From Chimonanthus salicifolius (taxonomy: Eukaryota > Streptophyta > Magnoliopsida > Laurales > Calycanthaceae): 64,000 nt of DNA. Positions 40,801-49,985 of the stretch are shown piece after piece. The stretch lies in contig CM023542.1 of NCBI GenBank assembly GCA_013350335.1, positions 8,604,025 to 8,668,024 on the forward strand, read 5' to 3'. Position numbers and translations under genes: made by a program. The notes under the pieces were generated by a model. That model was not told where the DNA came from. It saw only the letters and a list, made by a program, of their open reading frames with translations, and ran no database searches. Every line of letters starts with the position of its first letter. Positions within the stretch are counted from its first letter, which is position 1.

Positions 40801-42280
40801 GGGGAGGGGTGTGGGGGTGTTATACGATGAATGGTAAAGATATTAATACAAGTCAATCATCAAACCTGTTCGAAGTTGTTCAACTATCAATGAGAATGGA
40901 AAGAATTCAAAGACCAAATGAGAAAACGGAGAAAGACAGCATACCTTAATATGAACAAGGTCTGCATCTGCTATCTCAAGTCCAGAAAACTCTTTTGAAC
41001 AGCCCGGCTTCACATGCAAAGAAAGTACAAGTCAGGAAAAAATATGTGCACCAATACCTTTTTGCTTCGAAATTGTACCAAGACTTGAATCAGCAAACTT
41101 TATGGTCACAATAGGAGCACTTGCCTAACCATGCTACAGCCTCTTGTGCACATCAATACTTCTCAACAGAATAAAAGGCATAAGCATTTTTTGGATCAGT
41201 AAGCAAATTTGATTGACCTTTCACATAAATTTCACTGAGTGAAGTGTTAGATGCATCAGAATATTTTCTCATTCCATCGAGACTGCAGCAGATGAAATGA
41301 AATTCAGGAAAAGAAAATGAGGCAATCATAAGCTTTGTTTTTCAAAGTTTCGCAAAAGGATAATGAGGCAATCATTAGTTGTTGGTAATGCATCAAAGAA
41401 TCCATAAATGTGGCATAATATTAGGCCAATAATAAATAATAAAAAGAAAAAGGTAGACAAGGAATTACAAAATCAATAAAGAACAACATTATGAGCAGTG
41501 TCTAAAACCAGGACCGAACCGGCCCAGTTGACCCAGGTTGAACCAGAACAAAATGGTGAGCAGTACGGATTGTTGTATGAACCATTTTACTTGAGAACTA
41601 TTTTGAACCTCTTACCTTTACTCTTTTCCATTGTTTTTTTTTAACAGCAACAGACCCCTAAAATTTCCATCCTAACAAACGTCAATCTATCCCTTTCTCT
41701 CGACTGCTACCCCTTTTTCTGCCTCTCTCACCATGGTTACTTGTGTCTCCTCCCTTTTTCCCTAGCTCACACTTAAACACCTCAATTTTTCTATTAACAG
41801 TCAGTCTAGCTTTGAGAGCATGGTGGCTGTTTTTTATTTTTATTTTCAATACAATAGATGATAAGATCTCACATGGTGACTTACTTTAGTACTATATGAT
41901 AGAAATTGAACTCCTAAAATTTTAAATCTTTAGTTAAATTTCAAAATCTAACTAATCTGTTATAAGTTAAAAATTTAAATAATTTAATTTTTATAATGTA
42001 TAAATAATTATCATGTCATGATGACGTCACAGTTTAATTCGATTTATACAACCAATTAGATCCTGTTGGACCAAACTTGAGCCTTAAATGGTTCAATGAA
42101 TGGTCTAGGTTTTAAAATATTGATTATTGGACTAAGATAGCATTGTCTATCCAATAAATTGATTGTACCTCAAAAACTTTTTATTTAATGAATTTGTTCC
42201 TAACAGTCAATAATCTCATCAAGAATATCGACTTGATAACATAAGAAAAATAAGATAAGCACATAAATTGGGGGGAGAAA

Positions 42281-42316
<36 letters not shown>

Positions 42317-45300
42317 CTAAGTATCTTATGCCTGATCACAACAAAAATGCAAGTTAACTCTAATTTTCAAAGAAATGATAGAAAACAAAGAAGACGGAGG
42401 ATTGGGAGAATCAAGAAGACACAAAAGTCAGTGATCAAAGCTCTAAGCCAGATATGAAGCCTTTGATGACTTGTATGTAAAATTAGGAACGATGAAAAGT
42501 GAAAAAGGTATCTATAAACTTGCTAAGGAGCAAGAGCGGAGGAGTTGAGACCTCGACTATATAAGACGCATTAGGGATAAAACCATGGAGTCTTAGTTAA
42601 AGAAAATGAAATAAAGAATACATGGAAAACATACTTCAAGGATCTTTTGAATACAGAATTTAGAGCTAAATCAATATGGAAAGAGTGACAAATGAGGCGA
42701 TGGTGAAAATAATATAAAAAAAAGGTAATCTTGGCCCTGAAGAAGATGAAAAAGTAAGAGCACTAAGACCGAATGGTATTTCCGTTAAAGCTTGGATTGT
42801 GTTAAGGCGAAATTAGAATGTGTTGGTTGACCCATTTATTCAACAAAATTCTAGCTTCAAAAAGAATGCCGAATGAATGACGCAATAGTACAGTGTTCCC
42901 TTTGTATAAGAACAAAGGAGATATCCAAAGTTTTGCAAATTACCATGCAATTAAACTCATAAGTCACACTATGAAATTCTCGGAGAGGGTAATAGAAGCA
43001 TGCCTAAGATTAAAGTCAAGTATCTTAGAAAATCAATTCGGGTTTATACCAAATAGATCAACAACAAAAGCCATCTTCTTCCTAAGATAACTCAAAGAGA
43101 AATTTAGGGAGAAGAGGAAGAGTTTTACACCTTTTTTTATTGACTTAGAAAAAAGTTATGACAAAGTTCCGAGGAAATTGATATAGAGCATTGAAGGATA
43201 ATCACATTCTTGATAATTACATAGAGAATATTAAGAACATGTATGATGGTGCGATCAGCAATGTTAGAACCATTTGCAAAGAAATTGCGATATTTCCAAT
43301 TGAAGTGGGACTCCACCAAGGATCTGGACTAAGCATGAACCTATTTGCACTAGTCATTGGTAACTTAATTTTAGGAATTCAAAACAATATGTCGTGGTAT
43401 ATGCTTTTTGCAAATGATATGATTTTAATTAGTAAGACAAAACAACAACTAAATAGTAAATTGGAATCTTGGAGGAGAACCTTTGAGACTAATGGTCAAA
43501 AAATTAATAGAACTAAGACAAAATATAAGGAGTAACTTTGGTGGAACAAAGGATAGAAAAGGCAATCAAATTAAAATTGGTAATGACTTGGTACCCACTA
43601 TAATAAGTATAGGTACTTGGGATCTACGATAGAATCTCTTAAAGGGTTGGACTATATATAGCCAATAGGATGGGCACGGAGTGGGCAAAATGCAGACAAG
43701 TTGCAGAGTTTTGTGTGATAAGATAATCCCTCACCTCTTAAAAGGGCAATTTTATAAAACAGCATCAGACCTATAATGCTTTATAGAGCAGAGGGTTGGG
43801 CAATGAAGAAAAGACAAGTAGACAAAGAGACATGTGCATCTTTCGTTGGATGAATGATCTAACTCTAAAGGATAAAAAAAAAAAAGAATGATCTAACTCT
43901 AAAGGATAGAGTTAGAAATTCTTGCATTAGAAATAACTTAAAGATAGCTCCAATAGAAGACAAATTGAGAGAAACTTGTTAAGGTTGTTTGGGAGGCTAC
44001 AAGTCGTAGGTACAAGGAGGAGGGGTAAACCACTGAAAACATGGAAAGAAGGGATAAAGAAAAGCATAATAAATATTGGAATGATTGAATGTATGGTTTA
44101 CAATATGGTCAAATGGAGAAGGTGAATTCAATAAGCTATAGGATTTTGGCTTTGATGTTGATGATGATAACGGAAAAAAATCTCTAACGAGAATGCACAT
44201 GAGGAGAATGACCCTAAAACATGATTACTAGACTACTTGATTGTGTGGAATATGTTTCTACCTGTCAATAACCTCATTGTGAAAAAAGCTTGGTAACAAA
44301 AGAAGAAGAAAAATATGTACAAAGATTCCCCCCCCCCCCCTCTCCCTCCCTCCCTCTTTCCCCAATGAGAGAAAGACATTTAAGAACCGTTACCCACCAT
44401 AAACCATTTAATTCCATCTATCTAGGGTTTTTTCAAAGTATCTTATGCTCAATTGATTACAACAGAAAAATGAGTTAATCTTCAGAGCATTAAAGGAAAA
44501 GAAGCTCTAAGGAGAATGTAAATAAGGAAAATGGCCCTAGAACATGATTATTTGATTGAGCGGAACGCAACAGAGACCACATGGATAAAGTGCAACTAAA
44601 ATTTCATTGTCCTCAAATCATCCTACCTCATCAAATGGATCACGAAAATTCTATGGTATATGGAACTACTGGAAATTTTGTGGGCCAACATCACAAGGCT
44701 AGGGTGACAATTTGCCTGTACCCTATTCATGTTGTCCCTTACAAATACCACCCATTCATATAATCTACACGTTAATTTTTAAGGCCATTTTATTAAGAGT
44801 TTCTCATAGAGAAACAGATGAATTCACGTTCTATTGCACAATTCGAAATGATGATGATAACCATGGTTCAAAGAACTAGAAGTGGTGATTGTACCGGTCC
44901 CTAATAGTGCATAATACAAACTGGATGCATAACAGTGCATAAACAAGCTTAAGCTGATGAGAACATGAAACCTCAATGTCCAAATTATTTGAGAGACACC
45001 AATTTGCAGTGGCACAGTATTGCTCAACAAAACGCAAACCCTCGGCAAACACTAGAACGGGAATTATAGAACCCCAGAAAATTCCAATTCAACCAAGAAT
45101 TCCATTATACCAAACAGGCCCTGAGATTTCCACTTTCTAGCACGGCAGCCCCCGCCCCAACCACCACCACCCACAAACAATAAATAAATAAATAGAGTTC
45201 CCAATTCCGGTGGATTACTTTAATTTTGTAGTAATCAATGCCGAATTCCAAAAAAAAAAATCTTTTGGCCTTCATACTTGGTGAGCCACCAATACGACAA

Positions 45301-45646
45301 AATCATCCAAGTCCATAAACAAATACAAATGAAGCGAAGACGGAATGACCCAATTCAATCCAGTAAAGAAGAAAACTGGGAATTAAATTCATGAAAAATT
45401 CATGGCTACAAGCACAAAACAGACAGTGGCTCAATCAACCATGAAAAAAAAAAACAATTTAAGAATCGCAAAAAATGGAACCTGTTGAACGAAATTGGTG
45501 TGCATGACGACGAGGAGGCAGAAGAGAGCAAGTGCAACGACGAGATGTATGTATTCAAGCGCCGCTCGAATTCTTGGCTTCAACACTCTCAACACCATTC
45601 CAGATAGCTTCGCATGAACTCGAAGAAAGGTCTGCTCCGGATCCAT
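17981..45646 (-). CDS. Membralin (TMEM259) homologue, 14 coding exons over 27.7 kb, frame break in exon 3
   Basis: Multi-pass ER membrane protein. Animal membralin acts in ER-associated degradation with RNF185-type ligases; the plant role is little known. Exons: 45482-45646, 40945-41007, 40211-40649, 33346-33427, 31434-31495, 30064-30158, 27494-27573, 25211-25294, 22839-22955, 22636-22721, 22371-22477, 22190-22281, 20973-21049, 17981-18415. All sites are GT-AG with matching phases; about 660 aa. Landmarks: MDPEQTFLRV start and first membrane helix (about 33-52), PGCSKEFSG, ISISAQHSCFGNR, GYLYNFQTKEFYDLS, TKCGVLIMSFFVFFTTTMSV, QLQHHARYRLPTFQLIFVHV, further helices, and C-terminal LLLWILGGASS and MFRDVRD. 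Exon 3 is 439 nt where 438 would keep frame: the frame entered from exon 2 stops after 26 codons (TGA near 40573), while the conserved downstream frame is offset by one. It may be a sequencing error, a recent lesion or a pseudogene. Open-frame searches may start it at an upstream GTG; the true ATG is 45646. Confidence 0.9.
19890..20042 (-). mobile_element. tRNA-derived SINE, copy 2 (in membralin intron 13)
   Basis: On the minus strand it starts GGGTGTAGCTCAATTGG (A box) and has a strong B box, GGTTCGAATTCC. The body ends in GAGTTTCCTACACGTAAATCC followed by a poly-A tail (poly-T at 19878-19889 on plus). It is the same family as 2434-2583. A short AATTTACAG motif occurs on both sides but about 15 nt from the 5' end, so the target duplication is uncertain. 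Confidence 0.75.
21256..21785. mobile_element. TIR element with internal tandem repeats (membralin intron 12)
   Basis: Ends are inverted repeats: left GG plus poly-T then AAAATTTAACCGTGCAG and ATTCAAAGTAGACTTAAA. The complement of the right end reads poly-T, AAATCTAACCATACAG and ATTGAAAGTAGATTTAAA. The interior holds three tandem copies of a unit of about 135 bp (starting near 21321, 21461 and 21594) with shared ATCAATTTCTA and GCATCGAATATTTTCAA blocks. Non-coding. Likely a non-autonomous DNA transposon of unassigned superfamily. Confidence 0.65.
23440..24190 (+). mobile_element. Possible LTR-retrotransposon LTR / leader fragment (membralin intron 8)
   Basis: The plus strand has an LTR-like arrangement: a TATAAATG box near 23651, then AGCCCTCTCATTGGGGC, and a tract with AATGAATGAATGAAATTTTTC where an R/U5 region would be. 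A C-rich stretch with telomere-like units follows. I find no partner LTR, primer site or coding domain, so it could be a solo LTR or another promoter-like repeat. Confidence 0.33.
23836..23950. repeat. Minisatellite with CCCTAAA-type units
   Basis: A unit of about 59 bp occurs nearly twice. It consists of CCTAAACCCTAACCCTA, CGCCACTATCCT and CTCTTGTTGCC, then CCCCACCTCAAC, and a third copy starts. Each unit begins with telomere-like CCCTAAACCCTAACCCT, but the array is short and mixed, so it is not a true interstitial telomere. Confidence 0.75.
24200..24440. repeat. Dispersed repeat with CGATGTGGGACT motif
   Basis: Contains paired GGGG/CCCC-rich segments and CGATGTGGGACTTTTGTCCC. The CGATGTGGGACT core recurs in the Csl intron repeat at 62030-62230 and, diverged, in the solo LTR at 35044-35224. 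The exact borders are not visible. Confidence 0.4.
25930..26220. repeat. Dispersed repeat shared with 59340-59560
   Basis: A TTGTCCACCAAAAATCACT block followed by ATTGGATTGATCAA and a T-rich stretch is repeated at about 59434-59510 in an intron of the Csl gene. It is an unclassified interspersed element lying in membralin intron 7. Confidence 0.45.
30520..30955. mobile_element. hAT-like MITE relic with internal tandem duplication (membralin intron 5)
   Basis: The right end reads ACCTATTGCCACCCTTG, the inverse of a CAAGGGTGGCAATAGGT-type hAT end. The interior is full of GGGTTGGGT-type words, as in the other hAT MITEs here. Near 30524-30660 a segment of about 77 bp (CTGGGTTCTAGGTCATGCA) is tandemly duplicated. 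The left end is not clear. Confidence 0.45.
31732..31802. repeat. (AT)n-(GA)n compound microsatellite
   Basis: TA/AT dinucleotides followed directly by about nine GA dinucleotides, within membralin intron 4. Confidence 0.95.
32330..32880. repeat. Degenerate array of AAACCCAAAATCTGATTTT-like units
   Basis: The words CCCAAAATCTGATTTT and TTAGGTTTTAAAAA recur about ten times with irregular spacing of about 50-60 bp, highly diverged. It is an AT-rich minisatellite-like tract in membralin intron 4 with no coding content. Confidence 0.5.
33742..33981 (-). repeat. 3' LTR of the Copia element
   Basis: 240 bp, TG...CA in plus orientation (TGTTATAATGAAAATAGG to CCTACAACA), paired with 39305-39542. 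The RNase H reading frame ends 6 nt before it. Confidence 0.85.
35044..35224. mobile_element. Solo TRIM-like LTR inserted in the Copia reverse transcriptase
   Basis: 181 bp starting TGTGACGACCCGACC and ending GTATCACA, with the characteristic CAATGTGGAACTTTGGG near the 3' side and a TTGTCCACTTTAGACC block, as in short plant TRIM LTRs. It is flanked by CGCCC and CGCCT, a near-perfect 5-bp target duplication. It interrupts the Copia pol frame, so it arrived later than the Copia element. Confidence 0.7.
36783..37770 (+). mobile_element. 3' fragment of an L1-type LINE with RNase H domain, nested in Copia
   Basis: Opposite strand to its Copia host. Readable frame 36815-37399: a post-RT zinc-finger-type region (VVVWSIWKERSQRVFEG), then a plant LINE RNase H domain (LKFNVDGASRGKPGPAGIGG, ESNEAELLAIRRAL, VIESDSSNAIK). 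A TAG at 37397-37399 interrupts where family members have Trp. The frame continues after it (EVSFSHISRSANGVANFFAK) to about 37583. The fragment ends in a poly-A tail at 37760-37770. It is 5'-truncated, as usual for LINE insertion. It separates the Copia integrase from the protease-side remnant. Confidence 0.8.
39305..39542 (-). repeat. 5' LTR of the Copia element
   Basis: 238 bp, same ends as the partner LTR. A TGGTATCAAC primer-binding remnant abuts its inner end on the minus strand. Confidence 0.85.
40211..40649 (-). other. Membralin exon 3 with apparent +1 nt frameshift
   Basis: Phase-0 entry reads INSAGLWARNTDERNMMY and runs to a TGA near 40573. The family-like continuation, ENLKLPDRDSTGLALLASKI and then SKIWSNLIGSGAKRSKLIF, is in the neighbouring frame, which is closed upstream by a TGA near 40600. 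The extra base therefore lies between roughly 40573 and 40625. No intron of viable size (over 60 nt) fits inside this stretch. The exon exits in phase 0 in the second frame, in step with exon 4. Confidence 0.8.
40783..40819 (+). repeat. G-rich tract with quadruplex potential in membralin intron 2
   Basis: Five runs of four to seven G separated by one to three bases, on the plus strand. The intron is only 295 bp. The membralin transcript carries the C-rich complement, so any quadruplex would form on the non-template DNA strand relative to plus and not in the RNA. Confidence 0.7.
42293..42311. repeat. (GA)n microsatellite
   Basis: Short GA dinucleotide run in membralin intron 1. Confidence 0.9.
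42400..44180 (+). mobile_element. RTE-clade LINE relic (membralin intron 1)
   Basis: Plus-strand decayed reverse transcriptase. Pieces in order: linker (LYVKLGTMKSEKGIYKLAKE), fingers (PLYKNKGDIQSFANYHAIKL and ENQFGFIPNRSTTKAIFFLR at 42893-43090), palm (FIDLEKSYDKVPRK, MYDGAISNVRT, GLHQGSGLS; 43191-43535), an altered catalytic box reading FANDM where the family has FADD, then C-terminal remnants (SCRVLCDKIIPHLLKGQFYKT) and a low-complexity GATGATGAT tail near 44160. Many stops and frameshifts; no endonuclease visible. The order matches plant RTE elements. It accounts for much of the 4.5 kb intron 1. Confidence 0.8.
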
Positions 45647-45860
45647 GACCCTCACTCTCTCGCTTTCTTTGATTTTGTGCTTACTCTAGATTTCTAGGGT
45701 TTTTTTACCCCTCTTTGGAAGTGTGGGAGAGACCCTAAAAATAAAATCGAAGGAAGGTAGAGATGGTTAGGACTTAGGAGAAAGGATGCTGTACCTGGTA
45801 ATGGGTTTGTTGCTCGGGTGGAACTGGAAACTCGATAAACTGAGCTCAAGATGAGTAGAA
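45647..45860 (-). promoter_or_regulatory. Membralin leader and proximal promoter zone
   Basis: Sequence upstream of the membralin ATG contains CTAGGGTTTTTTTACCCC (an AGGGTTT, telobox-like word common in plant leaders). No clear TATA box. The borders are arbitrary. Confidence 0.3.
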
Positions 45861-46373
45861 TTTTGTATATTTTTAAACGGGACTCAGTGACTCGTGAGGG
45901 TACATTAATCTAAAGGAAATTTTAAAATCAATCTATATAAAGTATACATTAAGTTTTAAGTGATACAAAATTTAAAGTAAATTTGAAGCCATATGATCTA
46001 AAGTGTTAGATTCGACGGTCATATTTAAATTTATTATTTCTTTAATCAGATGTTTAATTTATGTAACTTAATGGAATTACTAGATATTTAGATATTTAGG
46101 ATTTATAGTGATTTATTTCTCTATTAATTGGATTTTTTATGTTTTTATTTTATTTTAAAAATGTCACAAAAATCTATATCACATTTATCACAAAAAATGC
46201 TTTCCGTTTTTTTTCTCCTTTAGTTACACTTATATTTGAGCCAAATTTACTGGAATAAATCAAACTTAATTTCCAAATAACTTATTATAAAGTTCAAGTT
46301 TGTATGTATTTGATTATGTTTACCTGCAAGTTTGCTCAAATTTAAACTTGTATTCATTTTTCTTTATATGTAT

Positions 46374-46768
46374 TAGGGGTGAAACTAGGGTCGTGTTTGG
46401 GCAAAACCCGCATGACTCGACTCGAAAATTATGTTGGCCGGGTTATGAAAGTCGGGTCAGCAGGTCGGGTCGGGTTGAGAAGTCAGAAACCTTCATTGAA
46501 TTTTGGTCGGGTTGGGTTAAAAGATTTTTAAGTTAACCCGACCCGACTCAATCAAACCCGACCCGACCCGGTAAAAAGTAAGCTAAAGTAGGTTCAAAAC
46601 ACGAATCGGGTCAAATTTCGGGTTGAGTCAGGTTATAATTCGGGTCGGGTCGGGTCAAGAAGTCTGGGTCAAAAGTTTGGGTCGGGTCGGGTCGGGTACC
46701 CTATATTAGTAACTTGGGCCGAGTTGGGTTTAAAAAACTTGATCTGACTCGGCCCGATTTCAGCCCTA
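46374..46768 (+). mobile_element. hAT-family MITE with perfect 8-bp target duplication
   Basis: 395 bp. Left end TAGGGGTGAAAC, right end GATTTCAGCCCTA, flanked on both sides by ATATGTAT (46366-46373 and 46769-46776). The interior is rich in GGGTCGGGT and ACCCGACCCG words. An 8-bp duplication and TAGGG-type ends are hAT hallmarks. Non-coding, so non-autonomous. Confidence 0.88.
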
Positions 46769-47125
46769 ATATGTATAGTCATATATATGTATGTATTTAT
46801 AGCATTTATGTTATACAGAAAAGAAAAATCTGTATGGAAGAGACTCTACGTATCCACATACCATTTAAAGAATATTTTAATTTTAAAATTTAAGCGAGAA
46901 GCATCCACTTTATACCAACATCAATTTGTAGGACTAATCCTTCAAAATCACCAAATTTAATTATAAATTATTATTTCTATTTTAATCATTTTTGTATCAA
47001 TATCTTTTAAAATTAGATAATAACGTGATGAAGTTGAAATATATCCTTTTAACTAATCAAATACAATATTAAAGTCTTTTTTGTATTTTAATGTTTCTAA
47101 AAAAGAATTTCTGTAGTTTTTAATG

Positions 47126-47407
47126 CTAAGATTCCAAGCTTACTAAATTGAATCTAAAAATTCTTTTACCATTGCATGTGATTCCAACCCATTTGCAGGG
47201 AGAGGTAGCCATTTCGGTGGTAGAATTAGATTTCTGGACAGCCCATGAAAGCAGGGCTTGGTTTGGTAAGAGGCCGGCTTTCCATTTGAGGAGAACCTCA
47301 GCCTCTTTTGAGCTTGATTTTGCTTCTGCATCTGCATTGGAACAGATCAATACCATCTCAATGAAGAGCAAAGAGAGAAGGAATTGCATTGTTCTGCAAC
47401 TGGCCAT
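47126..47407 (-). pseudogene. Orphan N-terminus of an LRR receptor-like kinase
   Basis: A 93-codon frame with an ATG, hydrophobic signal sequence (FLLSLLFIEMVLICS, about residues 9-23), then the LRR N-terminal cap of receptor kinases (EAEVLLKWKAGLLPNQALLSW, SPCKWVGITCN at about 69-79). Similarity ends abruptly after GITCNG. No leucine-rich repeats, membrane helix or kinase follow within several kb on the minus strand. It is most likely a truncated duplicate left by transposition or unequal exchange. A very short secreted protein is possible but there is no evidence for it. Confidence 0.75.
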
Positions 47408-47459
47408 GTCTATTGAGTTTTTCTGATTCCTTTGCTACGTTGTAAGGCAATTTATACGT

Positions 47460-48450
47460 AAAAATTGGGCCTTGATTAATGGTGAAATTTTACATATATT
47501 ATATCAATTTAATCCTCAATAAAATAGATTCAATTATGTAAGTCCTATGATCTATTAAATAAAAAAAATTTAAAAAATCACTTAAAATATCTCACTAATA
47601 TAGTTTTACGTTGCCCCATGTCCTAGACGCAACTGCAAGTGAGAAGAAAAAATTGTTTGAGAAATTGATTGCTATCCTTTTCAATTTCAATCTATTCTAT
47701 AACTTCCAACATCTATTAATACAAAGAATCTCAATCAACATCTATTGAAGAATCCGTTTCCACAATACTTCCTTTCTGATTGGTGAAGAGTACTCTCTTA
47801 TCTCTACTTTGTCTGATCGAATGGAAGAGAGAGAATCCTCTCCACAAATAACAGAGAAGACTCTAAACCTTTTGACTATTCAAAGTTTCAAACCACTAAA
47901 CATGTGCCCACATGAGGCCTACATCTCTCACTCATGATCCATCACATATCTCCATAGTTGGAACTATTGCACAAACTGGACAAACTTATCCTCTTTTGTT
48001 GAACATTTACTCTATGCATTATCCTTTATTCGAAAGTTACTAAATTGTAAATATTTATGTTATATATGTCTTTTAAATAATATAAGTATCTCCACCTCAC
48101 ATTAGACATATATAAATCTCTGAATCCATACACATCGATTGAGTCGATAGGGAGTGACTTTTAAAAATGATTTTTGACCTAATAAATCTAAGTAGAGATA
48201 AGAGATGTCCATAAAATACCTTGTGAAAAAAATCCACCAAAGACCATTCGAATTCTAGAATTTAGAATATGATTTTAGACAAATACAAGCATAATGAAGC
48301 AAAACTATAATTTTTTTACTAGATAACTTTAAAATACTAAGATCATTAGCTAAATATGTTAAATAAGCCCAACAAGGCCTTCTTCCCTTACCAAACTTAA
48401 TATAGTCCAGACTCAGCCATGGGGCCAGTAAACTTCATGTAAAAGTTTTA
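47460..48450. repeat. Dispersed duplication, copy A
   Basis: Two blocks, about 47495-47700 (GTTGCCCCATGTCCTAGACG, GAAATTGATTGCTATCC) and about 48170-48430 (AGATGTCCATAAAATACC, AGATCATTAGCTAAATATG), recur in the same order and strand at 49340-49985. Unique sequence separates the blocks here but is absent or replaced in copy B. Confidence 0.7.
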
Positions 48451-48959
48451 TGAACATATGGCATAAGTTTTCTGAAATGGGCCCGGCCCACAAGAGAAGA
48501 CTGTTACTAGTCAAGGCTTATCCAGTGTTGAGGGAGACTTTGTAATAGATGGGAAACTTAGAGTTAGACAACTAATTATTTATAGAAATGGTGTCGTTGA
48601 ATTGGACATTTGTCTTGGGTTATTTTCTTGCTGTCCAACAGCGACCTGCATAAAGTGAGTAATACTTTATCTGCTAAGATGGATTATAATGAATTGATGC
48701 AAACTTTTAATTATAATATTTAGATTAGTAAAATGTTATTAAATTTTATATTTTAAATTTATTATAAAAACTTAAACTAAGTTTAGGATTTTTCTTTTAA
48801 ATCCTATGACTTTGATAGCTTGAATTGAGATTATTGTGTTCTACTAAGGTACAGTGCTATCGTATTTAATTATAATCTCACTCTAGTTAGTTAGCTTTGC
48901 ATTGAGCCCAAGCCATATTCTTTGAGTCAAAATGCGTTGTGTTAGGTGGAGTCTTATAA

Positions 48960-49194
48960 GGCCCCACCTTTCTGACCCGACCCGCATTCCGAATCCATTT
49001 TAGTGTAATTTTAGCTGGGTCAGGTCGAGTTAGCTTGAAAATTCCTCAAGCCAACTCGACCTGAATTCCATGCGGGTTTTTTTCTTCTCAACTCTACCCA
49101 ACCCGCTGACCCGACTCACATGACCCCAACCCGCATGATTTCTTAGTTCGGGTCATGTGGGTTGGGTCAAAACCCGACCCGAGTTTCACCCCTA
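48960..49194 (-). mobile_element. hAT MITE, truncated copy
   Basis: The right end GAGTTTCACCCCTA (complement TAGGGGTGAAAC) and an interior of ACCCGACCCG words match the element at 46374-46768, reversed. The other end is lost. Confidence 0.65.
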
Positions 49195-49339
49195 AAAATT
49201 TAGAAAATAGATATAATACAAAGAAGACGGTATGAGTAGGAATTATATTAAGTTTCACCCCAATCAAACCATCCAAACTCTTAATTCTAAAATATTAAAA
49301 GTCAATGACTTATACTCATCAAATTTTAAAAATCAAGAT

Positions 49340-49985
49340 TACATAAATTGAATTATCAATTGATGATATACTATATCAATTTAATCCTTTGTAATATAGA
49401 CTCAATTATATAAGTCCCACGATCTATTAAATAAAAATATTTAAAAAAATCACTTAAAATATCTCACTACTATAATTCTATGTTGCCCCATGTCTTAGAC
49501 GCACTTGCAAGTGGGAAGAAAAATTTGGCCCTGTGTCTTAGATGCACTTGCAAATGGGAAGAAAAATTGGTTGAGAAATTGATTGCTATCCTTTTCAATC
49601 GAAAAATTTGTTTGAGAAATTGATTGCTATCCTTTTCAATTTCAATTTATTCTTGACCCTCTTTATTTTAAAAACCAACCCACATGACCTGTATTTTTAT
49701 TGGATCAAAGCATTGAAAACTGATTTTCGACCTGATAAATTTAAATACGGACAGAAGATGTCCAAAAATAACTTGTAAAAAAATCCTCCGAAGACCATCT
49801 GAAATGTAGAATTTAGAATGTGATTATAGGCAAATGCAAACATAATAAAGCAAAACTTCAAATTTTTTAGCCAGACAACTTTAAAATACCAAGATCATTA
49901 GCTAAATATGGTAAAATAAGCCCAATCAAGCTTTCTTCCCTTACCAAACTTAATATATTCCAGACTCAGCCTCATGTAAAATTTG
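49340..49985. repeat. Dispersed duplication, copy B
   Basis: Partner of 47460-48450. It also carries small internal tandem duplications: the GTCTTAGACGCACTTGCAAG block is repeated at about 49493 and 49533, and GAAATTGATTGCTATCC at about 49576 and 49616. Confidence 0.7.

Noticed and set aside
40569..40856. Minus-strand 95-codon frame starting upstream of membralin exon 3
   Set aside because: Only its last 26 codons are exon 3. The Pro/His-rich start is a translation of the G-rich intron tract.
45431..45655. Membralin start at the upstream in-frame codon 45655
   Set aside because: That codon is GTG. The conserved family N-terminus MDPEQ begins at the ATG at 45646, and the reading past 45482 is intron.
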